Source of the DNA: Ichthyophis bannanicus
Taxonomy: Eukaryota > Chordata > Amphibia > Gymnophiona > Ichthyophiidae
Direction: 5' to 3'
DNA length: 64,000 nucleotides
Assembly (NCBI GenBank): GCA_033557465.1
Contig: CM066033.1
Location: 1,304,573,519 to 1,304,637,518 of the forward strand
How positions within the stretch are numbered: the first letter of the stretch is position 1; each line of letters starts with the position of its first letter. Of the stretch, positions 21,170-32,467 are shown piece after piece. The position numbers and the translations under genes are program-made. Below the pieces are notes generated by a model, which saw nothing but the letters and a program-made list of their open reading frames with translations, was not told the DNA's origin and did not search any database.

Positions 21170-22335
21170 CATAGTAATATAGTAACATAATATATGATGG
21201 CAGATAAAGACCAGCATGGTCCATCTAGTCTGACCAGCAAGGCGGCAAGAGTAGGTGCACTCCCCATGTCTTTGTTTAGGGGTATACCCTCCACTCCTCC
21301 ACTCTGTGTAGGTCATCACTTTTGGTTGAGATATAAGAGATAGTTATGTTTATTTTGATTTTATCCTGTTGCTATAAAAGGATCTTCTGTGTCTGTCCCA
21401 TGCCATTTTGAATCCTGTCACTGTATCTGCCCCCACCACTTCCATCGAGTGGGCATTCCAAGCATCCACCATCCTTTCAGTGAAAAAGTATTTCCTGACA
21501 TTGCCTTTCAGTTTACCCCTTTGCAGCTTCATGTTATGCCCTCTAGTTTTACAGCTGCCCCGTCTTTGGAAGAGGTTTGTTTGTTCATTATTTCTCTTTA
21601 AATATTTAAAGGTCTTAATCATATCTCTCCTGTCCCTCCTCTCCTCCAGAGTGTACATATTTAGGTCTTCAAGTCTATTTTCATAAGTCTTCTGATGACG
21701 GCTACAAATCATTTTGGTTGCTTTTCTCTGAACCGTTTCCAGTCTTTTTATATCCTTTGCGAGATATGGTCTCAAACTGAACACAGTATTCCAAGTGAGG
21801 CCTCACCAGTGACTTGTACAGTGGCATTAGTACCTCTTCATTTCAGCTGGTAATTCCTCTTTGTATGCAACCCAGCATCCTTCTGGATTTTGCCACTGCC
21901 TTGTCACACCGTTTTGCCACCTTGAGATCCTCAGAAACAATCACTCTGCGATCCTTCAACTGGTGCATGCACACCAATTTCTTGCCCCCTATCGCATACA
22001 GTTCCCTTGGGTTTCTGTTTCCCAAGTGCATGACACTGCACTTCTTCACATTAAATCTTAACTGCCAAGCATTAGACCATTATTCCAGCTTTTGTAGATC
22101 TTTCCTCATGTTATCCACTCCTTCAGGGGAGTTGCAAATTTTCGTGTTATCTGCAAAAAGACAGATTTTTCCATTCAGTCCTTCAGCAATATCACTCACA
22201 AACACATTGAACAGTACCGGTCCCAGGAACGAACCCTGGGGCATATGGCTAATCACCTTCCTTTCATCCGAGTGAGTTCCGTTTACCATTAACCTTCTGT
22301 CATCTGTCAATCAACCAATTTCTGATCCAGTTACA
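21170..22335 (-). mobile_element. CR1-c LINE fragment (RT C-terminal half and 3' end)
   Basis: The tail is at 21172-21195 (TAATATAGTAACATAAT). Coding pieces run 22310-22080 ([28 protein letters not shown], with FADD changed to FADN), 22049-21843 (KCSVMHLGNRNP to LKVAKRCDKAVAKSRRMLG) and 21784-21350 ([24 protein letters not shown] to MAWDRHRRSF). Reading it through takes frame changes. The FADN change disables the enzyme. Confidence 0.86.
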
Positions 22336-22800
22336 GGTATAAGTCCCTATTTTCACAGACCTAACGCATGTGAATGTGTACTTCTATGCATGTGCTCGCC
22401 AATGTGTAACTTCCAATGGGCCATGCACAGGGGTGGTGCTTGAGTGGAGCACAGGCACAACCTCGTTTGACATGCATAAGTTATAGAAAACTATGACTTA
22501 CATGCATCAGTGTGTCAATCTAGGTGCCCCAGGTTATGCCTACCCTGAAGCGGGCATAGGTGGCCGCACCTAAATTCTGGTATATCCATCCACTGGTAGG
22601 CATGCTTTACTTTATAATATAGGGCCTGTATGGCAGCTTATGAAACGACACTCCACATATCGCCCTGTTTGCTGCTCTTTTCTTTGGGCATCTGAGTGGG
22701 TATTTTGTGGGTGACTTTGGGACTTTGTGTTGTACGATCTTCCTAGTTTCAATTCATTTCCCATTGACGGGCTGAAAAGGTTGGTTGCTATCTTTTAACT
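22336..22800. other. Unassigned, possibly an old nonautonomous repeat
   Basis: TATTTTCACAGACCTAACGCATG and a later GGTATATCCATCCACTGG hint at a degenerate transposon, but no clear ends are seen. Confidence 0.35.
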
Positions 22801-23092
22801 ACTTTACATAATTTTCCATTATCTATAAATTTGATCATTTCATTGTTGCTCCTTTTTCAAGTTATTAATGAATAAATTAGACACTGGTCCCAGTACAGAT
22901 CCCTGGAGTGTTCTACTGTTTACTTCCTTCCTTTAGGGAAAGTCATTTAGTTGTGCTCTGTTTCATATCTTTTAGCCATTCCTAATAAATGAATAATACA
23001 ATACAATATTGTCTCCCATTCACTTTTGATTCCCTGACGAGTCTCTCAAAAGAATTTTTATCAAATGCCTCCTGAAAATCCGGAAGCACTAT
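22801..23092 (-). mobile_element. Old CR1-like RT fragment
   Basis: The plus strand contains CCCAGTACAGATCCCTGGAGT followed later by CAAAAGAATTTTTATCAAATGCC and TGAAAATCC. These read on the minus strand as the FD-VPHE-LL to PQGSVLGP part of a CR1 RT. Heavily diverged and without an open frame. Confidence 0.6.
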
Positions 23093-24250
23093 GGGGGTCA
23101 TTCTGAGTACCATTTAGTGGGGATGTATGTCTGGTTTGAACATACATCCCCCCCAAACGCCTGGGTCCAATTTCTCATCCATAGCTCCCCGCATGTACAT
23201 AGGAAATGTGCTTGGAGATCTGGGCGGGAGCAGGCCGAAGAGTGGGCGGGCTGGAGGCGGGACACTGACCAGGATTTACAGGGCTGATTCCAATCACAGC
23301 CCTGTACGTCCGTGGCTATAGAGCTGAACGGGGAACCTATTCCACCTCCGAGGTGGAATAAGTTACCCCACAGTCAGTGGAACGTGCCAGAAGCCCTGGA
23401 AAAGAGACAGTTGAGGGGAGATATGATAGAGATCTATAAATTAATTGAATAAAGTGGAACAGGTAAATGTAGATCGATTGTTTACATCATCAAAATATAG
23501 AAAGACTGCGAGACATGCAATTAAGCTACAGTGTAACTAATTTAATTCTGATAAGAGAAAATATTTTTTCACTCAACATGTAGTCAAATTCTGGAATTTG
23601 TTACTGGAGGATGTAGTAAAAGCTGTTAGTGTAGCTGGGTTTAAAAAAGGTTTGGACAAGTTCCTGGAGGAAAGATCCATAAACCATTATTAAAGGGGAC
23701 CCGGAAAATCCACTGCTTGTCTCTATATAAGCATTGAGGAACCTGTGTCCTTTGGGGAAACTGCCAGGCATTTATGACCTAGATTGGCCACTTTTGGAAA
23801 CAGGATACTGGGCTTGATGGACCTTGGTCTGATCCAGTATGGCATATCTTATGTTCTTAAGTCAGCCCCATCCAGGTGAGCCGGGCAGGGGGGTCCCTGC
23901 AGCCCGAACCTGACCTTGGCAAGTCTAATTGGGGGTCGGCTGAGGGGAAATGGTGCATTACTCAGCTTGAAGACAATCAAGGCTTCTGCATGTCCTGGTG
24001 CCATGGCGATGGGACGCCATGGTGCCGGGCTCCATGCAGGAGCCTCTGGTGGCTTGTTCAGGGAGAGGGCTGGATGTCCAGAGGTGCGGAATCGGGTCAC
24101 TGCCTGTCTGTCCAGGCCCGTTGTACCTGATTCTGATCTCTCGGGGACATCTAGCCCCTGCAGGATCAGGATCGGGTGCAACTCCGGCCCGTCAAGATTT
24201 TGGACATTTGGATGGGTCTCTTTCTGAATCGGGCTCCACATATCTAGATG
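23093..24250 (+). mobile_element. U1 repeat copy 1 (unnamed ~690-bp GC-rich), split by CR1-a
   Basis: The left part 23093-23393 (GGGGGTCATTC start, GGGCGGGC, GTGGAATAAGTTAC end) and the right part 23863-24250 (GTCCCTGCAGCCCGA, CCATGGCGATGGGACGCCATGG, GGGACATCTAGCCCCTG) align in order with the uninterrupted copy at 26494-27180. It contains many short palindromes and no conserved ORF. It is probably a nonautonomous transposon of unknown class. Confidence 0.65.
23395..23862 (+). mobile_element. CR1-a LINE 3' fragment inside U1
   Basis: From CCTGGAAAAGAGACAGTTG to TATCTTATGTTCTTAAG. Contains the WNLLP-like peptide region with substitutions. It interrupts U1 between the GTGGAATAA box and the second half. 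Confidence 0.85.
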
Positions 24251-25089
24251 CCTATTAACACTTTTTAAAGTGTTAATAAGCATTAATGGTCAGATTTAAA
24301 CCTTGCTTCACTATTGACACTCCTTGTAACCTTCAGCAAGTCACTTTGCCCTCCATAGCTGCAGGTATCAACTTAGGGCCGATGCAATAAAGTGCAGGCG
24401 GCTTTGTGCAGTTTAGCACAGCCTCTGTGCACAATTTTCTGTGCTGCTGCTACCATTTTAGTGCAAAAAGATGTTTTGTGCATGAGCAAACTGTGCACAA
24501 GTAGTTTTCCTGACATTAGCACACAGCTTATTTTCGTGTTAATGAAGGTATTAACTATTAAAACCAGATGGAGAAGACTTGAAAGCTGACTGCAAGCTTT
24601 TTAATGAATACAGATCCGCATGCTGGTCATATCCCCAACAATTACCACGGAGGCTTTGCACTTACTGTGTGTTAAAAGTGCATGTTAAGTGCAAAATCAT
24701 AATGGGATTTAGTAAAAAGGCCCCTAAACATTACACGGAAAATTAAGGAAAAATGTTGCACCTAATGGCAGTGATTTCTACAGAAAAATCTCTCCTCTTA
24801 CTTTGAGTACTCCTGGAGACACCAGGGAAAACTTGCAATCACCACAAAACAACAGATCTTTTTTTTTTAAAGTAATGTCTGAATATCAAGGTTTTATTTA
24901 AATCAGATAGCAATGTTGCTAGTAGAGTGGTGCATGCTGTGTTATTCTCTTGAGATTTTAAGAAAGCAGCTAAATCAGCAGTAGGAGACTTGGCTTATCC
25001 ATATTCCCCTCTACCTGCTCCTTCTTTATCACACTCCTAGAGGTATAATAACATTTTAGAATCTTTCAGTCATCCACAGTAATTATTAA
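24251..25089. other. Unassigned, with hairpin, SINE-core remnant and foldback candidate
   Basis: 24252-24277 is a near-perfect hairpin (TATTAACAC/GTGTTAATA). 24320-24365 (CCTTCAGCAAGTCACTTTGCCC) resembles the core of the SINE. 24375-24730 runs from AGGGCCGATGCAATAAA to TTTAGTAAAAAGGCCCCT and has many GTGCA/TGCAC words, suggesting a nonautonomous repeat. Confidence 0.4.
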
Positions 25090-25134
25090 CGACACGTCCT
25101 TCAGATATTTTCTAAACAATATTTCCTCAAAAAG

Positions 25135-26430
25135 CCCTTACTAGACCCTACCTGTCCTTCCAGCTATCGGCCTATCTTTCTTCTCAGCTTTGCTTCAAAA
25201 CTCCTTGAATGAGCAGTTCACTGCTGCTGTTTTGACTTTCTTTCCTTGGATACACTACAATCTGGCTTTTGTCCTCTGCATTATACAGAAATGGCTCTTG
25301 CCAAAGTCTCTAGTGACTTGTTCCTCACCAAATCCAAGGGTCTTTACTCGATCCTCATCCTTCTTGACCTTTTTGCTGCCTTTGACACTATTGATCACCA
25401 CCTTCTTCTCAATACCCTGTCCTCGCTTGGATTTAGGGGCTCTATTCTGGTTTTATTCTTATCTCTCCCAGTGCACTTTTAGTGTATGTTCTGGAGGATC
25501 CTCCTCTACTGACATCCTGCTTTCAGTTGATGTACCACAACTTGAGACCTCTACTTTTCTGTCTCTACACTCAGTCACTTGGTGCACTTATTTCCTCCCT
25601 TGGTTTTCAGTACTATTTTTATGCTGATGACTCTCAAGTCTACCTCTCTGTGCCTGAAATCTCCCCAGGAATCCAGTCCTGGATCTCTGCCTGCTTATCT
25701 GACATTGCTGCAGTCTTAAATTGAACATGGCCAAAAGTGAGCTCCTTATCTTTCCCCCTAAACCTACCTCTCCCCTTCCTCCCTTCTCTATTTCTGTGGA
25801 TGACACTACACTCCTCCCTTTTTCCTCAGCTCACAACTTTGGGGTCATCTTTGACTCTATTCTCTCTTTCTCTGGACACATCCAACAGATGGCTAAAACC
25901 TGCCTCTTCTTTCTCTATGACATCAGCAAAATGTGTCCTTTCCTTTCTTCTCACACTACTAAGGGCCTTATCTACTCACTAGTCACCTCTTGCCTTGACT
26001 ATTGTAACCTGGTCCTCACTGGTCTCCCTCCGAATCATCTCTCTCCCCTTCAGTCTGTTCAAAACTCAGCTGCATGGCTTATCTTCTGCTAGTGTCACTA
26101 TAGTCATGTAACCCTTCTTCTCAAGGCACTTCACTGGCTCCTTATCAGTTTCCACATCCAGTTCAAACTTCTCCTACTGACCTACAAGTGCATTCATTCT
26201 GTGGATCCTCACTACTTTTCCTCTCTTATCTCACTCTACACCCCACCTCGGGAACTTTGCTCCTCTGGTAGATCCCTTTTATCTGTGCCCTTCTCTGCCA
26301 CTGCTAACTCTAGACTTCATTCATTCCACCTTGCTGCTTCATATGCCTGGAACAAACTACCTGAGTCTACCTCTAGCCCTAGTCAAATCGAGGCTAAAAA
26401 CCTATCTCTTTGAAGCCTCTTTTGGATCCT
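25135..26430 (+). pseudogene. L2-a reverse transcriptase, degraded
   Basis: Pieces in several frames: [41 protein letters not shown] (catalytic YADD intact at 25620-25631), [46 protein letters not shown] and LAASYAWNKLPES. The GVPQGS box is eroded. No endonuclease is present, as the copy is 5'-truncated. Order and spacing match L2 RTs, but frameshifts exclude function. Confidence 0.85.
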
Positions 26431-26493
26431 GATGCTCCTCACTCTCTTGTCAACTATGTATGTTTATCTTACCATACTCTAGTCCCCAGTTTC

Positions 26494-27180
26494 ATTATGG
26501 GGGTCATTCCGATCTCTGTTTAGCAGGTCTGGACATCCACGAAACAGCTGATCTCCCCTACAGCTGCAGAGCTCCCCGCACATACAGGCCACTTGTGCAG
26601 AGAGCTCTGTTCGTGGGTGGGAGGGGGTGGGCTGGGGGAGGAGCAAGGGTGGGCAGTAGGCGTGGATGCAACCCCAGACATACAGGGCCTATTCTGAGGT
26701 TGGCCCTGCATGTCTGGGGTTGCACAGAGGACTTATTCAATCTCAGAGGTGGAATAGCTCACTCAGGAGGTTAGAGGACGGCAGCGCAGAGGGCCAAACG
26801 TGAGGTGAGGGGGTGCAGGGGGTTCCCCGCAGTCTGACCCCGGCCGTGGAAGGCCCAATCGAGAATTGGGCTGCGGGGAAGGGGCCTACAACAACCAATG
26901 TTGCCAGTGATCACATCTCCTTCATGGAACCACAGTGCCATGGCGATAAGACTCCATGGCACTGCGGCTCCATGAGGGAGCCTGACTGAGTTAGCTGGGC
27001 AAGTGGTTGGATGACTGGGATACCTGAATCGGGGCACCACCCGGACGTCCAGCCACTGTTATGCGATTCTGCTCCCACGGGGATGTCTAGCCTCTGTGGG
27101 AGCAGAATCGGATGCATCCCCTGGCCGTCTGGATGTCTGGACATCCGGATGGCCCAGGGACACACAAACCCTGGGCCATC
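26494..27180 (+). mobile_element. U1 repeat copy 2 (complete reference copy)
   Basis: About 690 bp and GC-rich, from GGGGGTCATTCCGATCTC to GGCCCAGGGACACACAAACC. Internal self-complementary words include ACATACAGGGCC/GGCCCTGCATGT, GCCATGGCG/CTCCATGGC and GATGTCTGGACATCC. The box GTGGAATAGCTCAC corresponds to GTGGAATAAGTTAC in copy 1. No terminal inverted repeat longer than a few bases is obvious, and short frames through it are not conserved between copies. Confidence 0.65.
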
Positions 27181-28080
27181 TGCAATAGGATGATACCAAA
27201 ATCTGCAATAGAGTAGACACACAGGAAGGTGTAGATAACATGAGGAGGGATCTAGCTAAGCTTGAAGAATGGTCTAGAATTTGGCAGCTGGGATTTAATG
27301 TTAAATAATGTAAGGTCATGCATTTGGGCTGCAGCAATCCAAGGGAGCAATATAGTATAGGGGGTGAAGTACTTTTGTTCACTAAAGAAGAGATGGACCT
27401 AGACGTGGTTGTGTCTGATGATCTTAAAGTAGCTAAACAGGTGGAAAAGGCGACAGCAAAAGCTAGAAGGATGCTTGGGTGCATACGGAGAGGAATGGCT
27501 AGCAGAAAAAAGGAGGTGATAATGCCTCTGTATAAGTCTTTGGTGCGACCTCATTTGGAGTATAGTGTGCAATTCTGGAGACCGCACCTTCAAAAGGATA
27601 TAAACAGGATGGAGTCAGTACAGAGGGTGGCTACTAAAATGGTTAGTGGTCTTCATTATAAAGCATATGAGGACAGACTTAAGGATGTTAAGATGTACAA
27701 CTTAGAGGAAAGGCGGGGTAGAGGTGATATGATTGAGATGTTTAAATACCTCCGTGGCATAAATGTTCAGGGAGAGAGCCTCTTTCAATTGAAAGCAAGT
27801 TCTGCTACGAAGGGACATGGGATGAGGGTGAAGGGAGATAGATTCAGGAGTGATATGCGGAAATATTTCTTTACGGAAAGAGTAGTGGATCCGTGGAATA
27901 GTCTCCCAGTGGAGGTGGTAGAGATGCGGACAGTAACTGAATTCAAAAAAGCATGGGACAAACACAGAGGATCTCTAAAGGTAAAATGTGGACTGTTGTA
28001 GTTGTTGATATGGAAGGACAGACTAGATAGGCCATGTGGTCTTTTTCTGTCGTCATATTTCTATGTTTCTATGTTTCTAA
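27181..28080 (+). mobile_element. CR1-b LINE 3' fragment
   Basis: Begins in the RT at the DDTKICNRVDTQEGV region and ends in the CR1-b tail (TTTCTATGTTTCTATGTTTCT at 28056-28077). 5'-truncated. Sits directly after U1 copy 2 within L2-a. Confidence 0.88.
27318..28001 (+). pseudogene. CR1-b RT C-terminal domain
   Basis: An open frame of 227 codons: [89 protein letters not shown], ending KAWDKHRGSL. A stop just upstream (TAA at 27305) cuts it from the preceding WQLGFNVK part. It lacks the catalytic palm, so it encodes only thumb/connection sequence. It is the best preserved coding piece of CR1-b here. Confidence 0.85.
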
Positions 28081-28222
28081 CCTGAATGTGCCTCCACGTG
28101 TTTTGTCTTGATTAGATTGTAAGCTCTGATGAGCAGGGACTGTGTCTTACATCTATATGTACAATGCTGCGTATGCCTTGTAGCGCTATTCAAATGATTA
28201 GTAGTAGAAGTAGTAATAGTTT

Positions 28223-29399
28223 TATTTATTATTCTTCCCCCTCCCCAGTGATTAGGTCTTAGTAGTTGGATCCATTGAATAGTACAAGTGAAGGCCAATT
28301 TTAGATAGGACAGGGAGAAGGGAATTAAAATATCCAGGTTGGGATGTGGAAAACTCCTGCCACATTTTACAAAGGCTTTGCAAATGTAGAACCTCTTGTA
28401 AAATACGTGTAAAGACATGTAGGACGACATGTCGATGTCCCCCCATGTTCTGTGGGATCAGCTTTTCCCCGCATGTGCACGGGAGCAGATCTTTTAAATA
28501 GCTGCTCCCAATATCCACACACAGCAACACAAGTCCCACTACCCCTCCAATCACCCCCTCTCCCTCCCTATGGCTCCTCACCTGACATCCAATTCCCCTA
28601 ACTCACGCTGGTGTCTAGTGAGAGCAGAAGTGAACTTTATTTGGCAGTGTGACCCCTAGCAGTAGTACGGTAAGAGTACTGCAAGGGGTCATGGACACCA
28701 TTTTGAAACCAGGGTCAGCATGAACAGGAGCAACTGGGGAACTCTCCTGCCCCCACTAGATATCAGGGACCCTGGTAAGAGTTGAGATGGGATTGGGGGG
28801 TGGGGGGGGGGGGGGTCTGCCAGGAGGGACCCTGGGAGGTTCTTGATGCCGTAGAGAAGTCAGATTCTAATGTCAGGAGTGTTGGATCAAGCCAGTGCTA
28901 GGGTCTCTGGTGCCCCACTGCAACTGACATATCAGTGCCCCCTCCCTCATTACTATTAACAGTAGGCTGCACCTCCCCCTTTCCCAAAGCTCCTTTGTGA
29001 ACTCTGTTCACGTGATGCTAGTATTTTTCTTTCAAATCAAATATTGTGACAAGAAAATTGCAGTGAAAAAGCAAATACATAGCTAGAATAAAAATAAGTA
29101 CTGAAGAGTAAATATTTAACATCATATGAACAGGCTGTGATAGCAAAGGCTTAATGAGATTGAAGCAAACACAACCAATGTAAGATTAATTTGCATAAGG
29201 TGGATGAAGTTTATGCCAATACATTTCATGCATATTTGGTGTAGATATCTTAAAAAAAACTGAATGTCCTGTCGCACTCGAAGACCAGTGTTGTCTATCC
29301 CTGTGCTAGAACATAAATAAATCTATTGGAGTCCTACACCGAAACTATACACTAGCAGAATCTCTCAAGCTGATCCTGAACATTGAACACAGAAAGAGT
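28223..29399. other. Unassigned region with poly-G tract
   Basis: No repeat family or conserved ORF recognised. A poly-G tract lies at 28801-28816. Possibly unique or very old DNA. Confidence 0.4.
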
Positions 29400-30620
29400 C
29401 TTACTAAATTTAGAATAAGGACCACAAATAAGAACATGGATAAATGAGAATTGAAACTGAGACCGTAAGAAGCTAGACTTTTTCTACAGTGCAACAGCTG
29501 AGAAACAAAACATTTCCTCTTATACTGTGCAAAATGCCAGTAAATAAGGAATACCACATTCCAAACTTGACATATTTGAATCACTAAACTGAAAATTAAA
29601 TTCCTTTTTTAACCTTTGTTGTCTGGATGTTTTATTTTTCCAGCAGCACTGATAACCTCTTTGCCACTTTACTCATTAGCCTTCTCCCTATTCACCTAAA
29701 CACCAAATCCCATTCTCCCTTCCCCACTTCCCCACTCAAACCAAGTATCTGCTCCCCTCTCTTTCTAATTTCCCACTCAATTCTTTAATTCTCAATTGAT
29801 CCCCCTACCCCAACACAATCCTTGAGTCACTACTTTCTCCTTCAAGACATCTTACTCCTCTTTCCCCTCTCTGGGTTCCTGCTCTCGTGTAATCAACGTG
29901 TAATCAAACTCTGGAATTTGTTACCGGAGGATGTAGTAAAGGCTGTTAGTGTAGCTGGGTTTAAAAAAGGTTTGGACAAGTTCCTGGAGGAAAGGTCCAT
30001 AAACCATTATTAAGAAGGGACCCAGGATATCAATGCTTGAACCAATACAAGCATTGTGGAACCTGTGTCCCTTGGGGAAACTGCTAGGTACGTATGACCT
30101 AGATTGGCCACTGTTGGAAACAGAATACTGGGCTTGATGGACCTTGGTCTGACCCAGTATGGCATATCTTATGTTCTTATGCTCTCCCCATTATTCCCCC
30201 ACCCTGTCCTTGGAGTCCCCATGATCCTTTTCTTTCTCACTCTCCACGGCACTCCATCTCTTTCTAGTGGTCCAGGTCATCCATACCACTTCTCAATCCT
30301 TCCCCACCTTCTCTTACTATCTCACACCATAACTCATATCCCAACCCATCTAACACTCATACCTACTCAGCTGCCAAGTTCCCACCATCCTCTCAAATCC
30401 CTGCTCAGTCTTTATATCCCCACTTTCCCTCTGAAAATCAGCATCCCACTCTTTGGGACTTCCCCCGTGAACTTGTCCCAGAGCACTCGCTTTCCACCAA
30501 TCTCCAAGTCTCAACTATTTCCCAGTTTTCAACCTACTCTCCTCAAGTCTCATCCTTCATTTGTTCTCCTCAACCAATGCCCGAGACCCTACTCTCCAGA
30601 AATGTCAAGGGTGGCCACTC
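29400..30620. repeat. Pyrimidine-rich repeat P, copy 1 (interrupted by CR1-a)
   Basis: 29480-29640 (ACATTTCCTCTTATACTG ... TGACATATT ... AAATTC) parallels 37115-37235. Both continue into long C/T-rich sequence with CCATTTC/CCCATTC words. Copy 1 is split by CR1-a at 29887-30179. Long frames through this segment are composition artefacts. Confidence 0.45.
29887..30179 (+). mobile_element. CR1-a LINE 3' end with 7-bp target-site duplication
   Basis: Starts at GTGTAATCAACGTGTAATC and ends TTATGTTCTTA. TGCTCTC occurs at 29880-29886 and again at 30180-30186, directly flanking the insert. The encoded tail peptide is [20 protein letters not shown]. Confidence 0.88.
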
Positions 30621-31072
30621 CCAAACAGAGATTTTTCTGGTGGTGTGACTGGTGTATAAATCTGGAGATATATAAGCATTGTTTTGCTTTGCAAATGAAA
30701 GATGCAATACAAAAAGATATTTAGCTTTATTTGTGTTTAGAAATGTAATCCTTTAATCACGTATGAAAAAACATTTGTAAAGTTGCTGGTGGGGGTAGAA
30801 AGAGAGAGCAGAAGAGAGAATAAACAATTGAAGACTTAAAAAGAAAAGACAGAGAGAGGAATGGGTATGAAAAGCACGCGCATGCACATGTTTTTGTAAT
30901 ACCCAATCCTCTCTCTTGTCCCACTCAGTCTCCAGGCATTTCTACCCCTCCTACTCTGCCCCTCTCCCCAAATCTCTCTCCTTCAGCCTCCAGCTCTCTC
31001 ATTCCCCCTATGCATCCTCCCTTTGGCTTCAACATCATCCTCTTACCCTTCACCACAACCTCCTTCTGGTCT
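30621..31072. other. Unassigned; purine-rich then C/T-rich
   Basis: GAGAGA-rich sequence at 30795-30865, then a C/T-rich stretch continuing to the CR1-a insert at 31073. Confidence 0.4.
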
Positions 31073-31479
31073 TAGTGGAACGGGTAAATGTAGATCGATT
31101 GTTTACGTTATCAGAATATAGAAAGACTAGGGGACATGCAATGAAGCTACAGGGTAAACTATTTAAGACTAATAAAAGAAAATATTTTTTCACTCAACGT
31201 GTAATCAAACTCTGGAATTTGTTACCGGAGGATGTAGTAAAGGCTATTACTGTAGCTGGGTTTAAAAAAGGTTTGGACAAGTTCCTGGAGGAAAGGTCCA
31301 TAAACCATTATTAAGAAGGGACCCAGGATATCAATGCTTGACCCAGTACAAGCATTGCGGAACCTGTGTCTTTTGGGGAAACTGCTAGGTACATATGACC
31401 TAGATTGGCCACTGTTAGAAACAGAATACTGGGCTTGATGGACCTCAGTCTGACCCAGTATGGCATATCTTATGTTCTT
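31073..31479 (+). mobile_element. CR1-a LINE 3' end
   Basis: From AGTGGAACGGGTAAATGTAG to CATATCTTATGTTCTT. The open peptide [26 protein letters not shown] and onward is intact to the stop at 31314, so it is relatively young. It is inserted in C/T-rich DNA. Confidence 0.88.
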
Positions 31480-32460
31480 AGTATCATCTTTTCCTCTTAT
31501 GATCTTAATATCCACTTCTCACTCCAACCTCTCCCTCCCTTTTGGTCACTAGAAACTCTCAGCCCCCCCCCCCCCCCATCCCCTGCCTAGCTTCAGTATC
31601 AACCAGCTGTCACACACCCAGCTGATTTACTTCTTTTCATCAATGCTGCCTTATTCCTCTTTCGTTTTTCTTTGGCCAGCAGGGCCTGGTGATCTCCCAG
31701 CTCTGGATGGGCCCTTTCTTTCATCTTTGGCTGATACGAACTGGTAAATTTAGTGTTTGAACTTAGAGTATATACTGTATGTCTGGAGCTCTGTGCGGTT
31801 CAAGTAACTGATGACTGAACCATACAGTGCTCAGTGCATGCGCTGGGCCCTGAACGGATCAGTCCTCAGTTGTTTGAACCGCGCAGGGCTCCATACATAC
31901 AGAATGCCTGTGGTTCAAGAGGAGGATGTGCGTTCATTGCATGAGCATTTATGCAGCTCATAGCACTTTAACAGCTCACTGTCTACACCAAATATGATGC
32001 CCGCAGAAAGCGCCAGTCTGCATTAAATGAGAACAGAGGCAGGGTTAGAGGTGTATCAGTGCGCACAGCGGCTGACGTCAGGCTTGGGGCTCTCGTGTTC
32101 TGCTCCCAGCGCTCCCCTCACTCCTCTGCAGCCCTATCGTGGCCTTTCTCTCCTCTTCAACCCACAGGAGCAGCCTGTCTCGCGGGCCAAAGAGAAAAGA
32201 GAGGCTGTGATCACCGGTGTTAAGGAGCACCAAAGCTACAGCCGCAATCGCAAGTGCTGCTGTGTGCCCACAGGACAGGCTGCTCCCGTGGGCGCATGCA
32301 CTACTGCTGTCCGCGACTGCGGACTCTCTCTCCTCTTCGGCCCATGGCAGCAGCCAGCACCACTAGCTTTGGCACCCTCCTGCCATGCTTACCTGCCTTA
32401 CTGGGTAGCGCCAACCCTGGGTTTGATAAGGAGATCTGTGTCACTGGGGGTGGGGGGAGT
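31480..32460. other. Unassigned, with poly-C tract and foldbacks
   Basis: Poly-C at 31564-31578. 32030-32430 is GC-richer with an 18-bp inverted pair (CCACAGGAGCAGCCTGTC at 32162 and its complement near 32275). No gene recognised. Confidence 0.4.
31775..31902. repeat. 128-bp imperfect foldback
   Basis: The left arm CTGTATGTCTGGAGCTCTGTG with GCGGTTCAAGTAACTGATGA pairs with the right arm TCAGTTGTTTGAACCGCGC and GGGCTCCATACATACAG. Arms are about 42 bp around a ~45-bp loop. Confidence 0.75.
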
Positions 32461-32467
32461 CAGGTAG

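Larger units (their letters stand above)
25090..28222 (+). mobile_element. L2-a LINE copy split by U1 and CR1-b
   Basis: L2 sequence occupies 25090-26493 and resumes at 28081-28222 with the 3' UTR (GATTGTAAGCTCTGATGAGC) and a TAG/GTA-repeat tail. The 1.6-kb gap holds U1 copy 2 followed by CR1-b. The join reads smoothly against the L2 copy at 10560-10743. Confidence 0.85.

Noticed and set aside
24251..24280. Terminator-type hairpin
   Set aside because: Perfect arms, but no transcription unit ends here and the context is eukaryotic repeats.
30104..30724. 206-codon plus-strand frame
   Set aside because: It begins in the CR1-a tail and runs through C/T-rich DNA; composition explains the lack of stops and no motif is present.
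32027..32467. 146-codon frame in a GC-rich segment as a host exon
   Set aside because: Low-complexity Ala/Ser/Pro translation, short inverted repeats, and no splice or domain evidence.
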